Assembly (NCBI GenBank): GCA_022790975.1
Contig: JAAVYF010000011.1
Span: forward strand, 69,158 to 105,253
DNA from: Clostridia bacterium
GTDB taxonomy: Bacteria > Bacillota > Clostridia > TANB77 > CAG-508
DNA: 36,096 nucleotides
Direction of reading: 5' to 3'
Part shown: positions 1 to 7,804 of the stretch, one piece after another
Position numbering within the stretch: position 1 is the first letter of the stretch
Layout: each line of letters opens with the position of its first letter
Notes under the pieces: generated by a model
Databases searched by the model: none
What the model was told of the DNA's origin: nothing
Seen by the model: the letters and a program-made list of their open reading frames with translations, nothing else
Made by a program: the position numbers and the translations under genes

Positions 1-10
1 TAAAAATGAT

Positions 11-1914
11 TTAGAGCTCTTTGTTAAGTTTTTCCCATTCTAACATTTTATTTTCAATTTCTTCTTCTATTAAAACTATTTTATCTTGCAATTCCTTTAG
101 TTTTATATAATCTGTACATACCATCTCACTTTGCATTTCAAGTTTTAAATTTTCAATTTCATTTTCCTTTTCTTCTATTTCTAATTCTAATTTATTGATT
201 TTATTTTTTCTTTTTATTCTTTCTTTTTGTTCAAAATATTCATTAGTTGAAGCTTTATTTTTGACATTTGTTTCTTTTTCTTGTATTATATTATTTGATT
301 TTTTATTTTCCTTATATTCACAATAAGCTTCATAATTTCCATTAAAATAAATTACTCCTTCTGGTTCAAAAGCTAAAATTGAATCTGCTATTTTATTTAC
401 AAAATATCTATCATGTGAAACAAAAATTAAACTACCTTTATATTCAGATAATATATTTTCTAATGATTCTTTTCCTACTATATCCATATGATTTGTTGGC
501 TCATCTAATAATAGTAAATTTGCTTTATTTTTAAATATTTTACAAAGTTGTAATCTTACTTTTTCTCCTCCAGATAAAACTTTAATTTCTTTAAAAACAT
601 CTTCTCCTGAAAATAAAAATGTTCCTAATGCATTTCTTACTTCAGTTGTAGTTAATTCTGGAAAGCTATTACTAAACTCATCAAATATTGTATTATTTGG
701 ATTTAAAGTGTCCATCTGTTGGTCAAAATAATCTTTAATAACATTATGCCCATATTCATATTTACCATCAATTTTAGGAATATATCCCATTAAAGTTTTA
801 AGTAATGTAGATTTTCCTTTTCCATTTTCACCAATTACTGCAAGCTTTTGACCTTTATATAATTTAAAAGAAACTTCTGCAAATGATTTATTTTCATATC
901 CAATTTTTAAATTTTCACTAGATACTACTAGATTTCCACTTTGAATTGGAATTTCAAAATTAATATGAAAAGTTCTTAAATCATATTTATTAGGTTCTTC
1001 TATGATTATCATTTGTTCTATTTTCTTCAACTTTGATAAAGCCATTTTAGCTTTTGTAGGTTTAAATCTAAATCTATCTGCAATAGCTTTTAATCTTTTT
1101 ATTTCTTTTTGTTGATATTCATAATCTTTTAAATTTTTTTCATAATTTGCTCTTTTTTGCTTTTCAAAAGCAGTATAGTTTCCTTTATATTCTGTAATAG
1201 AAGCATATTCTATTTCATAAACTTTATTTACTATTTTATCTAAAAACATTCTATCATGTGAAACAATAACCATTGATTTAGAATAATTTTTCAAATAGTT
1301 TTCCAACCATTCAACTGTATTTATATCTAAATGGTTTGTAGGCTCATCTAATAATAAAATATCTGGCTTACTAAGTAACAATTTTAAAAATGCAATTTTT
1401 GTTTTCTGTCCACCAGAAAACTCACTAATTTTTTTATATTTATCTTCATCCAAAAATCCAAACTTTTTTATAGCAGTTTCATATTCTTTTTTATATGTAT
1501 ATCCACCATTTAATTCGTATTTTTCTAAAGCTTCTGTATATTCTTTAATCAAATTATCATCACTTTTAATTTGAAGTTTATTTTGAATTATATTTATTTT
1601 ATTTTCTAATTTTATAATATAATCATAACATTTTAAAATTTCATCTAAAAAAGTAATTTCAGAATTTTCAAATTCAACTTGTTTTAAATATCCGAATTAC
1701 TGCACTCTTTTGCTTATATACTTCAAATTTTGTATCTCCAATTCCTTCTTCTAACATACTACTATCAATAATTGATTTCAATAATGTTGTTTTTCCACTG
1801 CCATTTTTTCCGAACTATTGCAATTTTATCATTTTCCTTTATTTCAAAGTTTATTTCTTCTAAAATTGTTTCTGCACCATAAGATATTGCTCCATTTATT
1901 ATTTTGTAATTCAT
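11..1914 (-). CDS. ABC-F family ATPase, full length only if two +1 frame breaks are bridged
   Basis: This is a soluble ABC-F protein with two ATP-binding cassettes and no membrane domain; the family acts on the ribosome (translation factors or antibiotic ribosomal protection). The ATG at 1914 follows a GAGGGAAG ribosome site. The frame runs 34 codons, meets CGG at 1812-1810, continues one base later for 39 codons, meets CGG at 1694-1692, then continues one base later for 560 codons to the stop at 11. The joined product is about 633 aa, normal for ABC-F. Bridging the first site restores Walker A GKNGSGKT; bridging the second restores a GYLKQ stretch. Downstream are signature SGGQ, Walker B LLLLDEPTNHLD, a charged linker, Walker A GENGKGKS, signature LSGGE, LLLLDEPTNHMD and a coiled-coil C-terminus. 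An apparent TTG start at 1552 lies inside this frame and has no role. Specificity within ABC-F (resistance or housekeeping) is not decidable. Confidence 0.85.
1692..1694 (-). other. Second +1 frame break at in-frame CGG in the ABC-F gene
   Basis: In the frame entered after the first break, the codons are GTA ATT CGG ATA TTT AAA ACA AGT TGA. Dropping the C (base 1694) gives GTA ATT GGA TAT TTA AAA CAA GTT, VIGYLKQV, which matches the usual ABC-F segment after Walker A and joins the long downstream frame without a stop. The local sequence TTCGGA is the same as at the first break. Confidence 0.85.
1810..1812 (-). other. +1 frame break at in-frame CGG inside Walker A of the ABC-F gene
   Basis: Reading from the ATG at 1914, the codons are ATA GTT CGG AAA. 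Dropping the C (base 1812) gives ATA GTT GGA AAA AAT GGC, which is IVGKNG, the start of Walker A. Without the skip the frame ends at a TGA about 17 codons later, giving a product of about 50 aa. The glycine gained is conserved in the P-loop, so one extra base is the simplest description. Confidence 0.85.
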
Positions 1915-2029
1915 ATCTTCCCTCTTTTTGCAATTGCTTTTTTGAATTTTATATTTATTAAAAATTTATATAGATTAATAAATAATTGTTATTATATATT
2001 TTTAATAACAAATTTAAAATTATAATTAT

Positions 2030-2593
2030 TTAATAAAATTTTTTTAATTTCTCATTCATTTTTTTATAAACATTTTCTATAATCCATTTCTCAGTAGAAA
2101 CCTTTTCTACATCATTTATATCTACCCATTTTACTCCACTATTTTCATCTTCTTTCATTTTTAATATATCATTTTCATCTACTTCCAAAAGATATGTTAA
2201 ATTTAGATGTACATGTGTTGATACATACTTTCCCTTTTTTACATGCCCATTAACACTTACAATTTCTAATGAAAAAATATCATTATTAATAACTTTCACA
2301 TTTTCTACACCAGTTTCTTCTTTTAACTCACGAATTGCAACTTTTAATAAATCTGATTCTCCATCTGCATGTCCACCAGTCCAAGCCCATGAGTTATATA
2401 TATTATGATATATCATAATTACTTTCGTTCTTTCTTTATTTACTGCCCATGATGAAGCTGTAAAATGACCAATCTCATTATTTCTTGTAAGTACATCATC
2501 AAATGTATTTATATATTTTAGCATTATTTGTTTATCTTTTTCTTCTTGTTCATTATATGGCTTATAATTTTCTATTTGTTCTTTTAAGTTCAT
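2030..2593 (-). CDS. NUDIX hydrolase
   Basis: A 187-aa NUDIX-fold hydrolase, which cleaves nucleoside diphosphates linked to another moiety; the substrate is unknown. The NUDIX box runs from GGHADGES through RELKEETGV. The first Glu of the consensus GX5E is Ser here, while the metal-binding REXXEE core is intact. The segment YNSWAWTGGHADG is typical of a common Firmicutes NUDIX subgroup. I choose the ATG at 2593 because AGGTGGAGG sits just upstream; an in-frame GTG 12 bases earlier lies inside that ribosome site. It is monocistronic, with its own promoter at 2650-2678. A decayed copy of its central part lies upstream at 2898-2969. Confidence 0.9.
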   Translation of the reverse strand: MNLKEQIENYKPYNEQEEKDKQIMLKYINTFDDVLTRNNEIGHFTASSWAVNKERTKVIMIYHNIYNSWAWTGGHADGESDLLKVAIRELKEETGVENVKVINNDIFSLEIVSVNGHVKKGKYVSTHVHLNLTYLLEVDENDILKMKEDENSGVKWVDINDVEKVSTEKWIIENVYKKMNEKLKKFY

Positions 2594-2649
2594 ATTTTCC
2601 TCCACCTAATTGTACTTTTATTAATCTAATTTAAATATTTTATTTTTAT

Positions 2650-2678
2650 AATATATCATAAAATTTTGTTTTTCTCAA
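2650..2678 (-). promoter_or_regulatory. Probable sigma-A promoter of the NUDIX gene
   Basis: On the minus strand there is a -35 TTGAGA (2678-2673), a 17-base spacer and a -10 TATATT (2655-2650), 57 bases before the start codon. The background is AT-rich, so the call is moderate. Confidence 0.5.
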
Positions 2679-2837
2679 TCTATTAAAATTTAAAACTTTA
2701 ATATAAACAAATTAACTTATTTAATTCAAACAATAAATTATCTATTCTTTTTTATATAATTTATCTTTTAAATATAAAAAAAAGAAATCTTATAAAGAAT
2801 TTATAATAAAAATAAAAATCTTATTTTAAAAGAAAAA

Positions 2838-2873
2838 CGAGAATATTTTACTATTAATGTAATAATATTCCCG
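2838..2873. terminator. Bidirectional rho-independent terminator
   Basis: CGAGAATATT (2838-2847) pairs with AATATTCCCG (2864-2873) with one mismatch, and T-runs flank it on both strands. On the minus strand it lies after the PEP-synthase-like gene (ends 3027) and before the NUDIX promoter. Confidence 0.6.
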
Positions 2874-2897
2874 ATTTTTTATATTTTCAATTATATG

Positions 2898-2969
2898 TTA
2901 ATTTAAATGTACATATATTGATACATACTTTCCATTTTTCACATGACCATTAACACTTACAATTTCTAA
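2898..2969 (-). pseudogene. Decayed fragment of a NUDIX gene
   Basis: On the minus strand this stretch reads LEIVSVNGHVKNGKYVS then IYVHLN and a stop. It is nearly identical to the central segment of the NUDIX protein encoded at 2030-2593 (LEIVSVNGHVKKGKYVS, then THVHLN). There is no start codon, no NUDIX box and no long frame, so it is a remnant of a duplication or of a second family member. Confidence 0.75.
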
Positions 2970-3026
2970 AGTAAAATATAAATTTTTAAGTTTATATTTT
3001 ATATCGCCAATTTTATTTTATATTTA

Positions 3027-5447
3027 TTAATCTAATAATTTAACTATGCCATTATATGCATCTAATTCCACCTTTTGACCATCTTTTAATTTAGATGTTG
3101 CATTAACAGTTCCAACTATACATGGTACACCAAATTCTCTGGAAATTATTGCAGCATGACATGTTATTCCACCTTCATCTGTTATAAATCCACTAGCTTT
3201 TTCCATTGCTGATATATAGTCTGGAGTTGTCATTGTAGCAACTATTATATCTCCTTTTTTTACTTTTTCTACATCTTTATAATTTAATAAAATTTTCACA
3301 TTTCCAATTACAATTCCACCATTTGCAGACATTCCACTTATTTCATTATCATCAATTTTACTACTATTATTTATTTTATAAGTTTTTCCTATTTCAGCTT
3401 GAATCTGTAATACTTCTTTTCCTATAAACGTTTCTATTTCTCCATTTAACCAAATAATAGCATAACCTTCTCTTCTATCAAATATCTTCTTTCTAATATT
3501 TGGCATAACATTACCAATTTTCAAAATTTCTAAAATTTCTTCAGCACCTAACATGATTAAATCATCAACACTAATATTACATACTTTCGATATAGCAACA
3601 AATAATGTATGTCTTGCTACAAAGAAAAGCTTATCTGAAATTTCAGTAGTATATGTTCTAAGAAGTATAAATTTTCTAATAGCTTCTGAAAGCTTTAAAA
3701 TTCTAGTAGAAAAGCTATATTTCTTTAAAATCAATTCATAGTCTATATCATTTTGTTTTCTAGCTTCTAATATTTTTGCTATTTTTTCATTTATGTTTTT
3801 ATCTTTTAAATTTTCTAATCTTTCCAAATAATCTTGTTTAGTAAAACAAGTATCTTCAAAAATTAATGGAGCTTTCATCCATGAATATTCTTCTATATGT
3901 TTATCTAATTCTTTAGATACATTTTCTCCATTTTTTACTTTTAGAGCAATATTTAATAATTCTAATGGTTCTTCACTATAAGCAAGTGGTAATTCATTTG
4001 AACATGTAGCAATTTTAGAAAAAATTTCTAAAACTTCTTCTTCTTTAAAATTCATTTTTCTTAAATCATTTTTTAATTCTTCTTCAAGAAAATCTTCTGG
4101 TCTTGTAAATGGAGGTACAAATGAATTTATATAAATTTCACTAAAAGTAATCATTTCTTTTTCTAACATACTTATTGTGTATTTACTAAAATTACAACTT
4201 TTTAATTTATTGATATATTCTTTTATACTTTCCATTAGTTTAATTTCTTTATTTGCAAAGTCATCAAAAAAATTTATATCATTATCAAAATTATTTCTAA
4301 GAATTCTACATTTTTCTTCAAAATCATTTTTTAGAGAATATTCATCACCATTTAAAATTAAATAATTCTTAAGTGCTAAATTGAAACCTAAAATTTTTTC
4401 TTGAGCTTCTTTTCCAGCTCCATAAATTTGAGTATTTTCAAGAAACCAATTAAATTTTCTAGAAACATAATGCTTCCAAATTCCTGATTTTTTAATTTTT
4501 GAAATAATACGAATTATATTATCATTATAAAAAGTAGTAATTGGTCTACATTGCAAAATATAAATTTTACCATCTTGTACTCCCCATTCTACATCTACTG
4601 GAAATTTATAAAAATCTTCAAGATTTTTTATAATATTTGAAAGCTCTAAAATTAATCTATCATCTAATTTTTGAGCACTTCCAGCTTTAACATCTTGCCA
4701 CTCATTTTTTCCATCTTTTTTTACTAATTTTACCTTTTGATTATTTATATTTATATTCTTTATTTTATTTAAATTTTTATCTACAATATAATTATCTGGT
4801 GTAACACTTCCAGAAACAATTGCTTCTCCTAACCCCAAAACACTTTCAATCATAATTTCATCTTTATTATTATTACTTGGATTTATAGAAAATGAAACTC
4901 CAGAAATTTCACTTTGAATCATTTTTTGAACAACAACTGCAACTAAAATATTAGATGTATCTTTATTTTTTATTCTATAAAATATAGCTCTCTTACTAAA
5001 AACCGACATCCAGCATTTTTTTACAGAATCTATTATTGTTTTTTCATTTACATTCAAAAAAGTTTCTAATTGACCTGCCCATGCATAATTTTTTCCATCT
5101 TCTGATGTAGCAGATGATCTAACTGCAACATATTTACATTCTAATCTTTTATAATAATTAATAATTTCATCTGAAACTTTTTCTGAAATATTACATTTAG
5201 AAATCATACTACATATTTTATTTGACGTTTCTTCTATATGGCTATCACTTTTGATATTGCACTTATTTAATAAATTTAAAATTTTATTTTTTATATTATT
5301 TTCCTTCAAAAACTCATCAAATAGATTTGTTTTTATAATATATCCATTTGGAACATTAAAATTATTTTTATATAGTTTAACAAGTGAAGCTCCTTTTCCT
5401 CCAATGGACTTTTCTTCTGTTAAATTTTCAAAAAATTCTATTCCCAT
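3027..5447 (-). CDS. PEP-synthase-like enzyme with rifampin-phosphotransferase architecture
   Basis: An 806-aa protein. The N-terminal third is a PEP/pyruvate-dikinase ATP-grasp domain (GGKGASL near residues 17-23, AVRSSATSEDG near 110, GLGEAIVSGSVTPDNY, EWGVQDGKIYILQCRPIT near 300). The C-terminus is a swivelling phospho-histidine domain (GGITCHAAIISREFGVPC; His about 764). The middle 380 residues are helical, and the PEP-binding TIM barrel of true PEP synthase is absent. This ATP-grasp/middle/His order and the length match rifampin phosphotransferases, which move the beta-phosphate of ATP to a substrate bound by the middle domain. The middle domain looks divergent, so the substrate is unknown and resistance should not be assumed. 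It follows the 138-aa gene after 23 bases and probably shares its transcript. An AAGGAG-type ribosome site precedes the ATG. Confidence 0.8.
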   Translation of the reverse strand: MGIEFFENLTEEKSIGGKGASLVKLYKNNFNVPNGYIIKTNLFDEFLKENNIKNKILNLLNKCNIKSDSHIEETSNKICSMISKCNISEKVSDEIINYYKRLECKYVAVRSSATSEDGKNYAWAGQLETFLNVNEKTIIDSVKKCWMSVFSKRAIFYRIKNKDTSNILVAVVVQKMIQSEISGVSFSINPSNNNKDEIMIESVLGLGEAIVSGSVTPDNYIVDKNLNKIKNININNQKVKLVKKDGKNEWQDVKAGSAQKLDDRLILELSNIIKNLEDFYKFPVDVEWGVQDGKIYILQCRPITTFYNDNIIRIISKIKKSGIWKHYVSRKFNWFLENTQIYGAGKEAQEKILGFNLALKNYLILNGDEYSLKNDFEEKCRILRNNFDNDINFFDDFANKEIKLMESIKEYINKLKSCNFSKYTISMLEKEMITFSEIYINSFVPPFTRPEDFLEEELKNDLRKMNFKEEEVLEIFSKIATCSNELPLAYSEEPLELLNIALKVKNGENVSKELDKHIEEYSWMKAPLIFEDTCFTKQDYLERLENLKDKNINEKIAKILEARKQNDIDYELILKKYSFSTRILKLSEAIRKFILLRTYTTEISDKLFFVARHTLFVAISKVCNISVDDLIMLGAEEILEILKIGNVMPNIRKKIFDRREGYAIIWLNGEIETFIGKEVLQIQAEIGKTYKINNSSKIDDNEISGMSANGGIVIGNVKILLNYKDVEKVKKGDIIVATMTTPDYISAMEKASGFITDEGGITCHAAIISREFGVPCIVGTVNATSKLKDGQKVELDAYNGIVKLLD

Positions 5448-5470
5448 TGATTAATTGCTCCTTATTTAAA

Positions 5471-5887
5471 TTAATTATCTATAAAATCTAATAATAATTT
5501 CTCCCAATCTTTAGTTGGTAAAACTTTAATTTCCATGTTTTCTAAATTTGAATAATATTCTTTTATAAGATTATCAAATTTTTTCTCTTTAATTTCTTTA
5601 GTATTTCTAGCAGATAATTTTATAGATTTATTATTTATACCATTTTCAACAATAAGTTCTTTTGTTTTAAAAGAAATAGAAATATCACATAGTTTTTCCT
5701 GAACTAAATTATTAAAATATCCCATTAATGTTGCAAAATCTTCATTTGAAGCCTCACCATAAAAAACAATTTTAACATCTTTTTTATTTTTCTTTAGAAG
5801 GTTTAGATTTTTTTGGAATTCAATTATTTTATTTACATTCATAAACATTTTAAGATTATATTCAAACATTAAAATATAATTTCTCAT
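5471..5887 (-). CDS. Unknown 138-aa protein, faintly HPr-like
   Basis: I do not recognise a firm family. The segment DVKIVFYGEASNEDFATLMG followed by an amphipathic helix and CDISISF resembles the second half of HPr (beta strand, a serine-loop region, helix, beta strand), but there is no histidine in the HPr active-site position. An HPr relationship is therefore only a suggestion, helped by the adjacent PEP-synthase-like gene. Its ATG overlaps the TGA of the HTH-HAD gene (ATGA, 5884-5887), so translation is probably coupled. Confidence 0.55.
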   Translation of the reverse strand: MRNYILMFEYNLKMFMNVNKIIEFQKNLNLLKKNKKDVKIVFYGEASNEDFATLMGYFNNLVQEKLCDISISFKTKELIVENGINNKSIKLSARNTKEIKEKKFDNLIKEYYSNLENMEIKVLPTKDWEKLLLDFIDN

Positions 5888-6927
5888 AATTCTATTTCTC
5901 CTTCCTCTTTAACTTTTGCTCTTTTAGTTAATTGGTCAATAGCATCTGCAATTCCATTAGAATTCTCCCAATTACTTACTATAATATTTTCATCATAATC
6001 TGCTAATTTTCCAATATTTGAAGGAGCAATAAAAACACTCATTAAACCATTTTTAGCAAAATATTCTTTATTATTAGAATACATTTTAAGGTCTTCATCT
6101 TGAGAATCTCCACCTATTATTACAAATGGAATTTCATATTTTTCTCTCCACTTATCTACCACCATTCTAACTGCTGTTACTTTAGAATGTTTCTTTGGTT
6201 TTATATCAAATTCTTTTCCATAATCATCATAATATGTAACAGTTTCAAGTTCACTATTATTAAGCAATTTTTCTACTGTTTCAGCAGTTTTAGCAAGATT
6301 TTCTCTAGTTACATCTTCAAATCCTACATTATATAAACTCAAAACTTCTGTATTTATTTCTCCTCCATATTTTTTTACAATTTCTTCTATCTCATTTCTC
6401 TTTTCTAAAATTCTTGGATCCAAAGTATTCAAAACATCTATTTTTCCATTTCTTACAAGATAACCACAATATTCAGCAACAGCGCCATCAAACAAATGTG
6501 GTAAATCACTATTTTCTGCTAAAGCAGTTAATGCCTCATATTTACTTTTGGCAGATTCTACTGCAGAACCAGTAATAATTACTGCTCTAATTTCAGTTCC
6601 AAGCTTTTGTTCCATTGCCTTAATTGAATCAAAAAATTTCTTTACTGCTTCAGCACCACCTTTAAGTAGTAAGTCTGTTGTTCCAGAATAATCTAAAAGT
6701 AATGGTATAAGTTTCTTCTTATTTTTTTCTTCGTATTTTAATATGTCACCAGGTTGGCATTCTAATACTCTACATATTTCATCTAATGTACTAAATCTCA
6801 TAGCAGAAATATTTCCATTTTTTATTTTTGATAAATTTACTGGTGAAATACCTATTTCTTCTGCTAATTGTGCAAGAGAATATCCCTTTACTCTCATTTT
6901 TTCATCTAGATTAGTAATAATTGCCAT
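5884..6927 (-). CDS. HTH (Xre-like) protein fused to a HAD-like domain
   Basis: A 347-aa two-domain protein. Residues 8-66 are an Xre/Cro-type helix-turn-helix (KGYSLAQLAEEIGIS, then NLSKIKNG and a CQPGDIL end). Residues 74-335 look like a HAD-superfamily domain: motif I LLLDYSGTT (Asp79), motif II IITGS (Thr119), a lysine near 249 and motif IV IIGGDSQDED (Asp274, Asp277). It may be a DNA-binding regulator that senses, or a phosphatase that acts on, a phosphorylated small molecule. The ATG at 6927 is preceded by GGGGGAAAA. A longer frame upstream is rejected because it contains the promoter at 6952-6980. It is the first gene of a three-gene operon and may regulate itself. Confidence 0.8.
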   Translation of the reverse strand: MAIITNLDEKMRVKGYSLAQLAEEIGISPVNLSKIKNGNISAMRFSTLDEICRVLECQPGDILKYEEKNKKKLIPLLLDYSGTTDLLLKGGAEAVKKFFDSIKAMEQKLGTEIRAVIITGSAVESAKSKYEALTALAENSDLPHLFDGAVAEYCGYLVRNGKIDVLNTLDPRILEKRNEIEEIVKKYGGEINTEVLSLYNVGFEDVTRENLAKTAETVEKLLNNSELETVTYYDDYGKEFDIKPKKHSKVTAVRMVVDKWREKYEIPFVIIGGDSQDEDLKMYSNNKEYFAKNGLMSVFIAPSNIGKLADYDENIIVSNWENSNGIADAIDQLTKRAKVKEEGEIEL

Positions 6928-6951
6928 AAATTTTCCCCCTTTTCTTGCTTT

Positions 6952-6980
6952 AGTATAACATAGTTTTAATAATCCGTCAA
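6952..6980 (-). promoter_or_regulatory. Sigma-A promoter of the HTH-HAD operon
   Basis: On the minus strand a -35 TTGACG (6980-6975), a 17-base spacer and a -10 TATACT (6957-6952) lie 25 bases upstream of the ATG at 6927. The spacing is ideal, and this settles the start codon choice. Confidence 0.8.
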
Positions 6981-7170
6981 TATATATAACGTTTATCATT
7001 ATATATATTATTTTTAACATTATATAATATATAACTTCAATATTAATTCGAATATAAATTTAAATATTATAGAACATATCAATGCTAATTCAAATATAAC
7101 TTTCAATATTTTCACTAAAATAAAATTTTTATATAAATAAATTTTATTAACATATCTCAAAATTACTAAA

Positions 7171-7212
7171 AAAGAAGATATCACATCAAAAAAACAATGT
7201 GATATCTTCTTT
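7171..7212. terminator. Strong terminator hairpin after the HAD nucleotidase gene
   Basis: A perfect 16-bp stem (7171-7186 with 7197-7212) has a 10-base A-rich loop and T-runs on either strand. It ends the minus-strand transcript of the NUDIX-HD-HD/HAD pair just before the HTH-HAD promoter. Confidence 0.85.
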
Positions 7213-7246
7213 TTCATATTATGTTTATATATAAATTACAAAATTA

Positions 7247-7804
7247 TTAATTATTAATTTCATTAATTTTTTCTTCTAATTCCAACCAAGAACTAACTCT
7301 TGGAACTGTAGCCAAAATATCTTTATTTACTTCAGATGTAAATAAAATACTTTTTATATTTTTATCTGCAATTTCCCTACAATGTTTTACTGAATCATCT
7401 ATCATTATGTCAATTTTATTTTCTTCGCAAATTTTTGCTTTTTCAAAAGAGTCAAAAAATATTTTTGTATAATTAATATTATTTTTCTTAAAATAGTCAT
7501 ATGTTAACTTTTCTGAACCTTTACAGCATATTTCACCTCTTGAAGTAATAATATAAACTTCATTCCCACTATTTAATAATTTTTTTATTATTTCTACTGC
7601 ATTTTCTTTTATATTAACATCTCTAAAAATATTATATGCATTTTCTTCAAAAAATTTTTCAATTTTAGGAGTAACCATATTTGCTTTCATTATATCTTCC
7701 ATATAGTTTTTCAAATCTCCATTATTATCATTTTTTTCAACATAAATTCTAACTAATTCTGAGGTATTTGTAATTACATCATCAATATCAATTCCTATTC
7801 TCAT
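7247..7804 (-). CDS. HAD-family 5'(3')-deoxyribonucleotidase-like protein
   Basis: A 185-aa HAD phosphatase. Motif I is IDIDDVITNT near the N-terminus, motif II is YIITSRG, and the acidic motif is IDIMIDDSVKHC. The start MRIGIDIDDV and the length match the NT5C-like deoxyribonucleotidase group (dephosphorylation of pyrimidine deoxynucleotides), although the substrate cannot be read from sequence. Its ATG lies inside the end of the NUDIX-HD-HD gene (17-base overlap), so the two are coupled and probably serve the same nucleotide clean-up. Confidence 0.8.
   Translation of the reverse strand: MRIGIDIDDVITNTSELVRIYVEKNDNNGDLKNYMEDIMKANMVTPKIEKFFEENAYNIFRDVNIKENAVEIIKKLLNSGNEVYIITSRGEICCKGSEKLTYDYFKKNNINYTKIFFDSFEKAKICEENKIDIMIDDSVKHCREIADKNIKSILFTSEVNKDILATVPRVSSWLELEEKINEINN

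Noticed and set aside
4981..5000. CGG in the PEP-synthase-like gene and similar CGG strings in clpB, porB, minE and the NUDIX-HD-HD gene
   Set aside because: All are out of phase (for example TCG GTT, GCG GGA, GGC GGA, ACG GAC), so they are not CGG codons.
3027..5447. Calling this gene a rifampin-resistance gene or a PEP synthase outright
   Set aside because: The TIM barrel of PEP synthase is missing, and the middle domain cannot be tied to rifampin by eye; only the architecture is supported.
6928..7020. N-terminal extension of the HTH-HAD protein
   Set aside because: The extra 31 codons contain a consensus promoter (6952-6980), and the internal ATG at 6927 has a good ribosome site.
7020..7217. 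A 65-codon minus-strand frame between the HTH-HAD gene and the HAD nucleotidase gene
   Set aside because: It runs through the strong terminator hairpin (7171-7212), has no ribosome site, and its hydrophobic composition is what AT-rich DNA gives by chance.
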